A DNA stretch of 64,000 bases from Alkalihalobacillus pseudalcaliphilus (GCA_001038565.1 LFJO01000010.1:242089-306088); one strand, 5' to 3'. Positions 28,581 through 36,431 are shown, counted from the stretch's first letter. Numbers and translations are program-made. Notes: a model not told the origin generated them from the letters alone.

Positions 28581-29027
28581 ATGACTCAAACTTTGGTGGA
28601 GTATGAACAAACAAAAATTATTGCATTCCGAATTGAGCAAGAGGATTATGCAATACCTGTAGAATATATCCAATCTATAGAACGGATGCTACCTATTACT
28701 AGAATCCCAAACGCAGATAGCTTTATGAAAGGAGTCATGAACCTGCGTGGCGTTATTATTCCAGTCATTGACTTACGTTTAAGATTTGGGATCGCTGAAA
28801 AAAATAATGATGATGCTACTCGGATACTAGTCATTCAAAAAGATGAAATCGACTTTGGCTTAATCGTTGATGAGGCAAAAGATGTCTTTGATATTGAAAA
28901 CAGTGATATCGAACCGACGCCAGAGGTGGTTGGTAGCAATCAAGTCTCATATTTGAATGGTGTCGTTAAGATTGGTGATAAGATGTATACCATTTTAAAT
29001 TTAGAAAAATTAATTGATAAAGAATAA
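28581..29027 (+). CDS. cheW: Chemotaxis adaptor CheW
   Basis: CheW bridges chemoreceptors and CheA. This 148-residue protein is a single CheW domain with IAFRIEQEDYAIPVEYIQSIERMLPITRIPNA and the conserved MKGVMNLRGVIIPVIDLRLRFG. AGGAAGGG precedes ATG 28581, 16 bases after cheA. cheY follows in the same transcript. Confidence 0.95.
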   Translation: MTQTLVEYEQTKIIAFRIEQEDYAIPVEYIQSIERMLPITRIPNADSFMKGVMNLRGVIIPVIDLRLRFGIAEKNNDDATRILVIQKDEIDFGLIVDEAKDVFDIENSDIEPTPEVVGSNQVSYLNGVVKIGDKMYTILNLEKLIDKE

Positions 29028-29053
29028 GCTTGCGAGCGAAAGGTGGAACTAAA

Positions 29054-29413
29054 ATGGCTTCAATTTTAATCGTAGATGATGCTGCTTTTATGAGAATGAT
29101 GATTAAGGATATATTAACGAAAAATGGCTATGATATTGCTGGTGAGGCCGCTAATGGACAAGAAGCTATTGCTAAATATAAGGAAGTTAAGCCTGATTTA
29201 GTGACAATGGACATTACAATGCCTGAAATGGATGGTATTGAGGCACTAAAAAAAATTAGGGAAGAGGACGCTAGTGCAAAAGTCATTATGTGTTCAGCAA
29301 TGGGACAGCAATCAATGGTAATTGATGCCATACAAAATGGAGCGAAAGACTTTATTGTCAAGCCATTCCAAGCGGACAGAGTGGTTGAAGCTATTCAAAA
29401 AGTATTAGTCTAA
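29054..29413 (+). CDS. cheY: Chemotaxis response regulator CheY
   Basis: This 119-residue stand-alone receiver domain has the acidic pair Asp8-Asp9, phospho-acceptor Asp53 in VTMDITMPEMDG, the Ser81 switch position and Lys103 in IVKPF. No output domain is attached, so it acts by binding the flagellar switch. I start at ATG 29054, after AAAGGTGG. The cheA-cheW-cheY order is compact and ends with a strong terminator. Confidence 0.94.
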   Translation: MASILIVDDAAFMRMMIKDILTKNGYDIAGEAANGQEAIAKYKEVKPDLVTMDITMPEMDGIEALKKIREEDASAKVIMCSAMGQQSMVIDAIQNGAKDFIVKPFQADRVVEAIQKVLV

Positions 29414-29448
29414 ATACGCTCTAAAGAGTAAGGTTATAGAAATGAGAT

Positions 29449-29492
29449 AAAGCTGTGTTGACTGTTAGGGAAAGCTGCTCAACACAGCTTTT
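29449..29492 (+). terminator. Terminator after cheY
   Basis: AAAGCTGTGTTGA pairs perfectly with TCAACACAGCTTT, followed by TT. A long stem with a short T run. Confidence 0.8.
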
Positions 29493-29615
29493 GATCAGCT
29501 CAAAAGAAATAAAAACCCTTGTATCTCACGAACGTAATGCCCCTCATTATAACCACCTATCAATAAATTCCATACATGTTCAGTAAACCGTAGAGACCAA
29601 GCCCCTACATTAGGC

Positions 29616-29966
29616 ATCCTTCATACAAAAAGACACATGGCAAAGCCAATTCACTTCGCCACCAACAAAGATAAAAGTCAGCTATCGCCTTAACGATTAA
29701 TAAAGGTTTGTTCAGATACAAACGCTAAACCATGGAGCGGTGGTTAACGTGAAGATACTGAGGCCAAACCATGGAGTAGCTGCACAAAGAGGCAGTTAAT
29801 GTGAAGATACAGAGGCTAAACCATGGAGCATCTGCACAAAAAGGTGGTTAGCGTGAAGATGCAGAGGCCAAACCATGGAGCATCTGCAAGAAAAGGTGCG
29901 AAGGGAATCATGAACCAGCTAACTTCAAGGCACAACCGATTGCCCATAAGTCACTTTCATACAAAA
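29616..29966 (+). repeat. Mosaic repeat, locus 7 (A, short D array, end of C)
   Basis: Module A (29616-29678) has arms CTTCAT.../ATAAAAGT and the stem GGCAAAG/CTTCGCC. A diverged module D array follows, with unit starts at 29749, 29801 and 29853 (52-bp period) and a degenerate partial unit from about 29711; the palindrome is worn (GAGGCCAAACCATGGAG). The end of module C (ACCAGCTAACTTCAAGGCAC, then ACTTTCATACAAAA) closes the element against the stop codon of the minus-strand gene. The 29493-29615 stretch before it has no recognised feature. Confidence 0.85.
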
Positions 29967-30311
29967 CTACTTCGTATAAAACGTTTTAATATAGTCAAAA
30001 GCCTGGTTACGTAAGTGGACATTCAAAATCTTGTTCGTTTGTTCGTAACCATTTATATGAAATTGGTACTCACTAAATAGACCAACGACTCGTAAAGGTC
30101 CAATTTTAATATGTTTTTTTTGCATGGATTTCTTTATAGGCATTAAATCCTTACTTACCTGATCTAAGATTAACGTTTGTTGGGCGAGGTAAAAAGGCTT
30201 GAATTTAGTTGCTAGCTGTTCAATTTTTGTATAATCCATTTCAAGAGCTTTGCGAACGGTATTTAATATAATATATCGTTGAATAAGCGTATAATCTTCA
30301 TTTGAAACCAT
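29967..30311 (-). CDS. Uncharacterised 114-residue protein behind a LexA-like operator
   Basis: I do not recognise this family. The protein is small, without signal peptide or membrane segment, mostly helical in the first 75 residues (VSNEDYTLIQRYIILNTVRKALE, then LATKFKPFYLAQQTLILDQVSKDLMPIKKSMQKK) and possibly beta-rich after that (IKIGPLRVVGLFSEYQFHINGYE). The ribosome binding site is GAGGAGG and the start is ATG 30311. The promoter carries a perfect 20-bp palindrome with a GAAC-N4-GTTC core overlapping the -10, which suggests DNA-damage induction. The closing repeat element lies directly at its 3' end. Conserved hypothetical is the honest label. Confidence 0.7.
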   Translation of the reverse strand: MVSNEDYTLIQRYIILNTVRKALEMDYTKIEQLATKFKPFYLAQQTLILDQVSKDLMPIKKSMQKKHIKIGPLRVVGLFSEYQFHINGYEQTNKILNVHLRNQAFDYIKTFYTK

Positions 30312-30329
30312 TTTTAAACCTCCTCATAC

Positions 30330-30375
30330 ATAAGAACGTACGTTCTTATTATACGATATCTTTTTAAAATTGCAA
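30330..30375 (-). promoter_or_regulatory. Promoter with a 20-bp palindrome, probable LexA (SOS) box
   Basis: On the minus strand, TTGCAA (30375-30370), a 16-base spacer and TATAAT (30353-30348) form a good SigA promoter. The perfect palindrome ATAAGAACGTACGTTCTTAT at 30330-30349 overlaps the end of the -10 and the start site. Its core GAAC-GTAC-GTTC matches the Bacillus DinR/LexA consensus CGAACRNRYGTTYG except at the outermost bases. A TetR-type operator would be the main alternative. Confidence 0.7.
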
Positions 30376-30461
30376 GAAGATTTATTTATAGGACGTTTGT
30401 ATCTAGTCCTTTATAGAAAACTATGTTTTAGTAGATAAGAGTGTTAAGGATGGTGAGTAAG

Positions 30462-30677
30462 ATGGAAAGGTATCGTATGTTATTAAACCAATGGCTAGAA
30501 CAAAATAAATTAGTAAAGGTAGAAACGACATCTCCTGTTCATGGGCGTAGTCAATTTATTGGAAGATTGATCAAAATTGATGATATAACAAATTCAATGA
30601 TTTTTTATGAAGATGATTTAAAAGAAGTATTCCACTTTACATTAGAAGAAATTGATACGATGCGTGTAATCGATTAA
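30462..30677 (+). CDS. Small uncharacterised protein, possibly YolD-like
   Basis: From ATG 30462 (GGTGAG four bases upstream) the product has 71 residues: a short helical start (MERYRMLLNQWLEQNKL) and then alternating beta segments, VKVETTS, GRSQFIGRLIKIDDITNSMIFYEDD and EVFHFTLEEIDTMRVI. The pattern recalls the small beta domain of YolD-like proteins, but the resemblance is weak. It is transcribed divergently from the LexA-boxed gene; no LexA-like site is positioned for it. A strong terminator follows. Confidence 0.6.
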   Translation: MERYRMLLNQWLEQNKLVKVETTSPVHGRSQFIGRLIKIDDITNSMIFYEDDLKEVFHFTLEEIDTMRVID

Positions 30678-30695
30678 TTGGTACATCCATTAATA

Positions 30696-30738
30696 AGCTT
30701 GTGATTTGCGAAAAATTGGCAAATCACAAGCTATTTTT
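30696..30738 (+). terminator. Terminator, perfect 14-bp stem
   Basis: AGCTTGTGATTTGC pairs with GCAAATCACAAGCT, followed by ATTTTTA. Confidence 0.9.
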
Positions 30739-30764
30739 AAAACTAAATGTAAAGTAGATAATGT

Positions 30765-30817
30765 TTGAAAATTCAACAAAATAGTGTTAATATAATAATA
30801 AAAGGAAACGCTTTCAT
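30765..30817 (+). promoter_or_regulatory. SigA promoter with a downstream cre site
   Basis: TTGAAA (30765-30770), 17 bases, then TAATAT (30788-30793). About ten bases after the -10 is AGGAAACGCTTTCAT (30803-30817); read on the minus strand it fits the cre consensus WTGNAANCGNWNNCW at every position. The location suggests CcpA roadblock repression of the following gene. Confidence 0.6.
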
Positions 30818-30886
30818 TAAAGGGCTGGTTTAAATCTTAGGAAATATGGGAATATTTTTGAAAAGGTTATAATGGAGGGATACGAG

Positions 30887-31186
30887 ATGAATCACCAATT
30901 CGCTATGGATAAGAATGTTTTAAAGCAATTACATGTGATAAAAAATTTGCAAAACCGTTCTGAAACAACTGTTCAATCTTTATATGCCCAGGCCATTTTA
31001 GAATATTCGTTGTACCATTATAAAAAAAATAAGATTAATCAGTTGATTGAGCAAGCATTAATCAATTATGACAAAGAGCAATTTATGAATGCTACCAATG
31101 ATTATTTAGTCCACCTTCATGAACATAAAAACGGGAAGATTATATCTGAAAATGGGTATGAGTTGTTATTAACGTTTGAAGAATAA
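30887..31186 (+). CDS. IDEAL-domain protein
   Basis: From ATG 30887 (after GGAGGGATACG) the product has 99 residues. The central part LYAQAILEYSLYHYKKNKINQLIEQALINYDKEQFMNATNDYL fits the IDEAL domain found in small Bacillales proteins such as YpiB; the diagnostic I-(D/E)-x-A-L motif appears as IEQAL. It is soluble with no membrane segment. The function is unknown. A probable cre lies between promoter and gene, so expression may depend on carbon source. Confidence 0.7.
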   Translation: MNHQFAMDKNVLKQLHVIKNLQNRSETTVQSLYAQAILEYSLYHYKKNKINQLIEQALINYDKEQFMNATNDYLVHLHEHKNGKIISENGYELLLTFEE

Positions 31187-31187
31187 A

Positions 31188-31217
31188 AAGAGTCGCCATA
31201 TAGGCGATTCTTTTTTA
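31188..31217 (+). terminator. Terminator after the IDEAL-domain gene
   Basis: AAGAGTCGCC-ATATA-GGCGATTCTT followed by TTTT, directly after the stop codon. Confidence 0.85.
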
Positions 31218-31340
31218 GTTTTATAATTTAAATGAAAATGAGACAAAATAAGATAAATGAATTTAACATGTTTCAAAAACCCCTCAGGGTGGAATGATTG
31301 ATTTAAAGCAATAAAAAAATTGGGAAGGTGGGAGAACAGT

Positions 31341-31475
31341 ATGTGGACTATTATCGTAATCTTAATTATTTTATGGATACTTGGATTTAGTTTCGAAATT
31401 GCAGGTGGCTTAATCAATATATTATTGGTCATTGCTTTAATTCTGTTAATTATACGTTTAATTCCACGCCGTTAA
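31341..31475 (+). CDS. Lmo0937-like small membrane protein (DUF5670 type)
   Basis: A 44-residue reading frame from ATG 31341 encodes MWTIIVILIILWILGFSFEI, a GG pair, then NILLVIALILLIIRLIPRR. Two hydrophobic helices around a Gly-Gly turn are typical of the Lmo0937 family of Firmicute membrane peptides, which I recognise by pattern only. GGGAGAA lies seven bases upstream. Its stop overlaps the stop of the minus-strand gene by four bases. Family function is unknown, with stress response often suggested. Confidence 0.75.
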   Translation: MWTIIVILIILWILGFSFEIAGGLINILLVIALILLIIRLIPRR

Positions 31476-31657
31476 CTAGGATGAGTTAAATGAAGGTAAG
31501 CATTTTGGAATATAGGCTCTTTTATCACATATTGCTCAAAGAGAAAACGTAATGCCTGTTCTTCATTGTTAATATAGGCAAAAATTTCATGATAAGTACT
31601 ACGTAGAATTGGGTCGTGATGAAGTAACTGTTGCATACGGTATGTTTGGAAAATCAC
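31472..31657 (-). CDS. Small uncharacterised protein (61 residues)
   Basis: Reading on the minus strand from ATG 31657, served by AGGAGG, gives a 61-residue soluble helical protein (MIFQTYRMQQLLHHDPILRS, then EIFAYINNEEQALRFLFEQYVI). The good ribosome binding site and the tail-to-tail placement against the membrane peptide support a real gene. I do not recognise the family. Confidence 0.6.
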   Translation of the reverse strand: MIFQTYRMQQLLHHDPILRSTYHEIFAYINNEEQALRFLFEQYVIKEPIFQNAYLHLTHPS

Positions 31658-31776
31658 AGATATACCTCCTAGGAAACGATTTCATTTTACTATATGTACG
31701 TACTTTCCATTTTGTTCAATATTCCACTACTTTTATACATCATACTAACTCTTCATATTAAGAAAGGATTTGGAAG

Positions 31777-32613
31777 ATGATTCAAATACAATGTCTGACG
31801 GAATATGAACAACTACAAAAAGTTGTACTTTGTCAACCAACCTATATGTCTATAGAAGAGGCTATTAATGAGATACAAGCACATTATAAAAAAGCTAATA
31901 TCAATCGAGGAATTGCTCAATCCGAGCATCAAATGCTTGTTGAAACATTGAGGAAGCATGGTGTAGATGTCATGCTAATATCAGCTAATGAAGAATGTCC
32001 GGAACAGGTATTCACTAGAGATATTGGTTTTGTTATTGAAGATACTTTATATGTAGGTCATTTGAAAAGAGATATTAGGAAAAAAGAAAGAGAACAACTT
32101 TTACAATTTTTACAGCAAGAGAAGATACCGTATCATGAAATAGAAGCAGGTACTATTGAAGGTGGAGATGTTGTTCTTGCGCAATCAGATGTTTTTATTG
32201 GAAACAGTGGTCGAACAGCTAAAGTAACCTTAGAACTTCTTCAAATGCGTCATCCAAACCACTCGTTTCATCTTATTGATTTTGATGAGAAGTATTTACA
32301 TCTTGATTGTGTATTTAATCCCATTTCTGAATCAGAGGCACTCATATATCCGCCTGCTATCAACGAGGAATCTTTGAAGATCATACAACGTAAATATGAT
32401 TGTATTGAAGTAGACGACGAAGAGCAATTTTCTTTAGCGGTCAATATCTTATCATTAGGGCACCGAAAGATAGTTGCTTTACCTAAAAATGAACAAACGA
32501 ACCGAAAGTTAATAGAGCGTGGGTTTGAGGTTATTGAAATCGATTTTTCAGAGATTATAAAATCAGGTGGTTCATTTAGGTGTGTGACATTACCATTAAG
32601 GCGGAATAACTAA
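31777..32613 (+). CDS. ykgA: DDAH/amidinotransferase-superfamily hydrolase (YkgA-like)
   Basis: This 278-residue pentein-fold enzyme is of the dimethylarginine dimethylaminohydrolase type. The catalytic set is intact: Asp in FTRDIGF (about 72-78), IEGGDVV, the His in YLHLDCVFN, and the nucleophile Cys269 in SGGSFRCVTLPL. Such enzymes cleave guanidino compounds by way of a thiouronium intermediate. B. subtilis YkgA is the nearest named relative I know, and its physiological substrate is unsettled. The gene stands alone and ends with a strong terminator. Methylated arginine and free arginine are only candidate substrates. Confidence 0.85.
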   Translation: MIQIQCLTEYEQLQKVVLCQPTYMSIEEAINEIQAHYKKANINRGIAQSEHQMLVETLRKHGVDVMLISANEECPEQVFTRDIGFVIEDTLYVGHLKRDIRKKEREQLLQFLQQEKIPYHEIEAGTIEGGDVVLAQSDVFIGNSGRTAKVTLELLQMRHPNHSFHLIDFDEKYLHLDCVFNPISESEALIYPPAINEESLKIIQRKYDCIEVDDEEQFSLAVNILSLGHRKIVALPKNEQTNRKLIERGFEVIEIDFSEIIKSGGSFRCVTLPLRRNN

Positions 32614-32620
32614 AAAAAGA

Positions 32621-32660
32621 AAAAGCGATTATTTCCGAGGAAATTGTCGCTTTTTCTTTT
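32621..32660 (+). terminator. Terminator after the ykgA-like gene
   Basis: GAAAAAGCGA and ATTTC pair with GGAAAT and TCGCTTTTTC, followed by TTTT. Confidence 0.85.
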
Positions 32661-32755
32661 ATGTAGCGAAATGACTTAACTTTATCTTTATCATTTAGAA
32701 ATCATAAATATTATGATAAACTATTAGAAGTTTCCTAAATTGGATCAAGGATAAA

Positions 32756-33391
32756 GTGAGTGTGGATAAATTGACATTTTTAATAAGTGAAATTACATAT
32801 TGGACAATTATTGCTATTGTATTTATTGGTTTGATATTTATTTCGAGTTTAACGTTACAAAAATGGCTTAAGAAAAAAGACAAGTTAATTACAAAAAGAA
32901 TGGAAATGGTGACTTCAGTAGTATTGACGGTTTTATTTATCGGTATTTACTTTGCTTTTCAAGAGCAATTTACTTTGAAAGTTTTTGAAGGAGATCTAGT
33001 TGTCACCGACGAGCGTACAGAGCAGGTCGAGGTCGAACAAGCACGAGTAATTTCAACTGAGAATCCAATGGTTATTTACCATTTATATACATTAGGGTTT
33101 TACGACCGATTTAAGATTGCTGAGGGTACTGAGTTTGAATTACAAGTATCTATACAGATGATTGATTTTGTTGGGCTGTATGATCAATTTGAGGAAGGTG
33201 ATTACCAACTCCAAGATGGTGCCTTTCATTTTGCCGCTTATTATAGTGAAGAGATCCTCCCCTACATAGAAGAAATGTATGTGTATTTATTGGAACAAGG
33301 GTATGAACAGACAACTTTATTAACTACGTTAGAACAAAATTTAGTAGAGCAATTTCCCAAACAGGAAATTACTTTATCCTATATAGAATAA
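32756..33391 (+). CDS. Uncharacterised membrane protein with an extracytoplasmic domain
   Basis: This 211-residue product starts at GTG 32756 (AAGGATAAA upstream; a second GTG lies six bases on). Two membrane helices (about 13-33 and 49-67) are joined by a Lys-rich loop (KKWLKKKDKLITKRME pattern). The remaining 140 residues are acidic and probably outside the membrane. I recognise no family. The terminator after it also serves the opposing lipoprotein gene. Confidence 0.65.
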   Translation: MSVDKLTFLISEITYWTIIAIVFIGLIFISSLTLQKWLKKKDKLITKRMEMVTSVVLTVLFIGIYFAFQEQFTLKVFEGDLVVTDERTEQVEVEQARVISTENPMVIYHLYTLGFYDRFKIAEGTEFELQVSIQMIDFVGLYDQFEEGDYQLQDGAFHFAAYYSEEILPYIEEMYVYLLEQGYEQTTLLTTLEQNLVEQFPKQEITLSYIE

Positions 33392-33396
33392 AGATC

Positions 33397-33438
33397 AAAA
33401 AAAGACGAGTTCAGTTATTATCGAACTTGTCTTTTTTA
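33397..33438. terminator. Bidirectional terminator
   Basis: AAAAAAAGACGAGTTC and GAACTTGTCTTTTTT form a stem with A/T runs on both sides, between convergent genes. Confidence 0.85.
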
Positions 33439-34161
33439 TTCAGTTAAAATCGGTAATGTAAATGTCCATGTTGGTTCAATGAGCTGATTCCTTTTAAAGT
33501 GTAAATGAAAGGAGGAGGGCAAGTCATGCATGAATTCGTAAGTAGCCGATAACCTATGACCATCCTCCTCATAATCGGTCATTGAAAAAGCTGGGTATAT
33601 GAGTTCATTTTCTATTTCAATAGCTATATCTAAGCCTTTAATCGGATGGATATCTATAGCGTTTAATGTCAACGTATTTTGTTCGATTGCAATTTCATCA
33701 ACAAAAAAATCATTGTCGAATAATGTAAATGTCTCATGCGTTACATCAGTAAATGCAATATGGTGAGAATAATAAGTAGGTTTTACGATAACAATGGTAG
33801 CCAAATTCTCCATCGGTTCATCCTTAAATTCTTCAAAATAGGCAGTTAGTTGCAGCCCATCATTTGTTACGGTAGCTTCACTATCTATAGGTGTAAAGGA
33901 TGTGTCCTTAGTGTGTAATTCAACTGAATAATGATAATCATCATTTATATCGTAGTGACTGTTAATAGGTGTTACGTTTAAAGTCACTTTTTCACTTGTA
34001 TGACCTTGATAAGAAGTAGAAGAGATTTCTTTTAATTCAATCTGCAAGTGATTATTTGAGACTATGACAGGTTCAGATAAAGAGTCAACCGAGTTTGTTT
34101 CATTACACCCAGTTAATAAAAATAAGAAACTCAGTAAAAAAAATAAACGCACAAAAGTCAC
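33436..34161 (-). CDS. Uncharacterised lipoprotein
   Basis: A 241-residue secreted protein with a lipoprotein signal ending in FLLTGC (Cys19). The mature part is rich in beta strands (LQIELKEISSTSYQ, EKVTLNVTPINS, YHYSVELHTK, LTLNAIDIHPIKGLDIAIEIE), suggesting two or more Ig-like or lipocalin-like domains. No enzymatic motif is visible and I do not recognise the family. Two in-frame stop-free features of a normal gene, the signal peptide and a terminator, make it a confident CDS. Confidence 0.75.
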   Translation of the reverse strand: MTFVRLFFLLSFLFLLTGCNETNSVDSLSEPVIVSNNHLQIELKEISSTSYQGHTSEKVTLNVTPINSHYDINDDYHYSVELHTKDTSFTPIDSEATVTNDGLQLTAYFEEFKDEPMENLATIVIVKPTYYSHHIAFTDVTHETFTLFDNDFFVDEIAIEQNTLTLNAIDIHPIKGLDIAIEIENELIYPAFSMTDYEEDGHRLSATYEFMHDLPSSFHLHFKRNQLIEPTWTFTLPILTE

Positions 34162-34310
34162 CCCTGATTTAGAAAAATCTACATTAAGCTTAGCATTTAT
34201 AGGACAAAAATACCATTAGGTCTTTTTAATAAATTGAAAGAATAAGTCAAATTACACAATCTAAACGAATCCATCAGAAATAGTACAAATAAAAAGAGAG
34301 TAAATGCTGT

Positions 34311-34679
34311 AATCGCAAGGTGAAGAACCAGCTAACTTCAAGCCATAACTTAGCACACTGAGTCGCACTATTATACAAAAACTACATCGCGAAACCCGAT
34401 TCACTTCGCCACCAACAAACATGAAAGCAGGTTTTGCTTTTAACTGTAGGCATTACGTTCGATTGATTTTGTACTTTTTATATAATGAATGTTGTATGAG
34501 TGTACTTTTGAATAAAGATTTTCAGGTAACCTAGCGGGCGAGTCATAGAGAGGTTCCCGTGGGATCTAATGGCAGAGTTGAGCTCTGCTGGCTGTGTTGA
34601 TTCGCTCAGCACCATCCCGCAGGAGGCGGTGCATAATTTTCGGTAGCGCTCCATGTTCACACTAACTTTAAATAAAACT
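34311..34679 (+). repeat. Mosaic repeat, locus 8 (end of C, A, diverged B)
   Basis: The tail of module C (ACCAGCTAACTTCAAGCCAT) meets a diverged boundary (TTATACAAAA), then module A with a weaker stem (GCGAA/TTCGC) and ATGAAAGC. The AT-rich linker and a B core follow (AACCTAGCGGGCGAGTCAT, GGTTCCCGTGGGATC, AGAGTTGAGCTCTGCTGG, AATTTTCGGTAGCGC), ending ACTTTAAATAAAA. It lies between divergent genes, upstream of the maltodextrin promoter. Confidence 0.8.
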
Positions 34680-34722
34680 AATCAATTATAACGTAAAAAT
34701 TGAAGTTTCAAACAAATTTGTG

Positions 34723-34732
34723 CAAACGTTTG
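34723..34732. promoter_or_regulatory. Upstream LacI-type operator of the mdx operon
   Basis: CAAACGTTTG is a perfect palindrome with the CG centre of MalR/CcpA sites (extended TGCAAACGTTTGT). It lies about 50 bp upstream of the -35 and could pair with the two downstream operators. Confidence 0.55.
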
Positions 34733-34773
34733 TTACTTATTGGTGAATAATAATAAATATTATGATTTAGTTA

Positions 34774-34863
34774 TTGAAATATAGCGTGAGTAAATGTATA
34801 CTATGGTTGAAATGATATTTGAAATCGTTTTCTTGAGTTACGCAGAAGTGTGCAAACGATTTC
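34774..34863 (+). promoter_or_regulatory. Promoter of the maltodextrin operon with two operators
   Basis: TTGAAA (34774-34779), 17 bases and TATACT (34797-34802) form a strong SigA promoter. Immediately downstream is TTGAAATCGTTTTCT (34819-34833), which fits the cre consensus at every position. A second LacI-type site, TGCAAACGATTTC (34851-34863), follows with centres 31 bp apart, close to three helical turns. MalR and CcpA are the expected ligands. The 5' leader of about 200 bases shows no recognised riboswitch. Confidence 0.75.
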
Positions 34864-35020
34864 CGCATTATGCATATCATTACTTAAAAAGTTTTTGAGT
34901 TATTAATCTTGTTTATGTATGTAAAGGGTTTCATTATTTAAGGGGGTGAGGTCTGGAACTAATCGTTAGATGGTTTTAGGGTAAACTACTATTCATAATG
35001 ATATTTTAGGGGGAATGAAA

Positions 35021-36292
35021 ATGAAAAAAGTACTTGGAACGGTTGTTACATTATTACTAGTTCTGTTACTAGCTGCATGTGGACCTGATAGAGAAGAGAC
35101 AGGAGATACTGATACAGGCGGTACGGACACAGATAATGGCGGTACAGAAGTAGAAGCTGAGAAGCCAGAAGAATTAACAATGTGGGTAAATGATGAAGAG
35201 GACCAATTAGATGCATATGAAATGATTGCAGAAAAATTTGAAGAAGAACATGGAATTCCAGTGAAAATTACAGAATTCTCCATGTTAGACCAAATGGATG
35301 CGATCTCTTTAGATGGTCCTGCAGGTCGTGGTCCAGACTTATTCTTCCAACCAAATGATCGATTAGGTCAAGCGGTCCTAGAAGGTTTAGCACGTGAAAT
35401 TGAATTGACTGAAGAGCAATTAGAAGGTTACACGGAAGGAGCCATTCAAGCATTCTCGTACGAAGGTGTTCAATATGGTATCCCAGCTGTTACAGAAACA
35501 TATGCTCTTTATTACAATAAAGATTTAGTGGATGAAGCACCACAAACATTTGAAGATATCGAAACAATTGCAGCAGACTTAACAAATGCTTCAAATGATG
35601 AGTATGGTTTCTTAATGGAAGCAACGAATTTCTATTATTTATATCCTTTCTTAGATGCTTATGGTGGTTATGTATTTAATCAAGATGCTGATGGTGCATA
35701 CGATTCAAAAGATGTTGGTTTAGCAAATGCTGGTTCAATTGAAGCGGCTGAGCGTATCCAAGGTTGGTTTAATGATGGATTTATTCCAACCGGTATTAAT
35801 GGTGACATTATGAATGGATTGTTTGAAGATGGCAAAGTAGGTGCTGTTATTTCAGGTCCATGGAATATTCCAAATTACCAAGCAGCTCTTGGTGATAGCT
35901 TAGCGGTAGTTCCACTTCCAATGATTAACGACGAGCCATTGGCATCATTCTCTGGAGTTAAAGGTTGGTTAATTAATGAATATACGGAGAACTATGAGTG
36001 GGCATTAGAATTAGCCTTATATATCACAAATGCTGAAAGTTCATTAACTTATTTCGAAACAGCTGCAGAGTTACCTGCACGTACAGATGTGACCATTGAT
36101 GATGAATTTATGGCATCATTCTCTGAACAAGCAGAATTTGCAGTTCCAATGCCGAATATACCTGCTATGTCTCAAATTTGGGGCCCAATGGAAGATGCGT
36201 TCATTCATATTACTCAAGGTTCTGACGTAACAGAAGCACTGGAAGATGCGGTTCAACAGATTGAAGCAGATATTGAATTGCAAGAAAGCTAA
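35021..36292 (+). CDS. mdxE: Maltose/maltodextrin-binding lipoprotein (MdxE/MalE)
   Basis: This is the extracellular solute-binding protein of the maltodextrin importer. The lipoprotein signal ends in LLLAACG (Cys19), followed by an acidic linker (DTGGTDTDNGGTEVEAE). The sugar-binding fold shows LTMWVNDEEDQ, GPDLFFQPNDRLGQ, IPAVTETYALYYNKDLV and ISGPWNIPNYQ, all typical of MalE. AGGGGG is only one base from an ATG at 35015 but seven from ATG 35021, which I chose; the protein then has 423 residues. First gene of mdxEFG. No ATPase gene is included, so a shared MsmX-type ATPase elsewhere is expected. Confidence 0.93.
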   Translation: MKKVLGTVVTLLLVLLLAACGPDREETGDTDTGGTDTDNGGTEVEAEKPEELTMWVNDEEDQLDAYEMIAEKFEEEHGIPVKITEFSMLDQMDAISLDGPAGRGPDLFFQPNDRLGQAVLEGLAREIELTEEQLEGYTEGAIQAFSYEGVQYGIPAVTETYALYYNKDLVDEAPQTFEDIETIAADLTNASNDEYGFLMEATNFYYLYPFLDAYGGYVFNQDADGAYDSKDVGLANAGSIEAAERIQGWFNDGFIPTGINGDIMNGLFEDGKVGAVISGPWNIPNYQAALGDSLAVVPLPMINDEPLASFSGVKGWLINEYTENYEWALELALYITNAESSLTYFETAAELPARTDVTIDDEFMASFSEQAEFAVPMPNIPAMSQIWGPMEDAFIHITQGSDVTEALEDAVQQIEADIELQES

Positions 36293-36431
36293 ATAAAATT
36301 TTTCTTTAGAAGAATGAGAAGTTCATTAATGGACTTCCATTCTTCTAAATAGTTAGAAAGATTTCGAAAAAGGAAATTGATTTCCTCATGAGGACGGATT
36401 TCGAAGTCAAGCAATATGAGGAGGAATGGAA

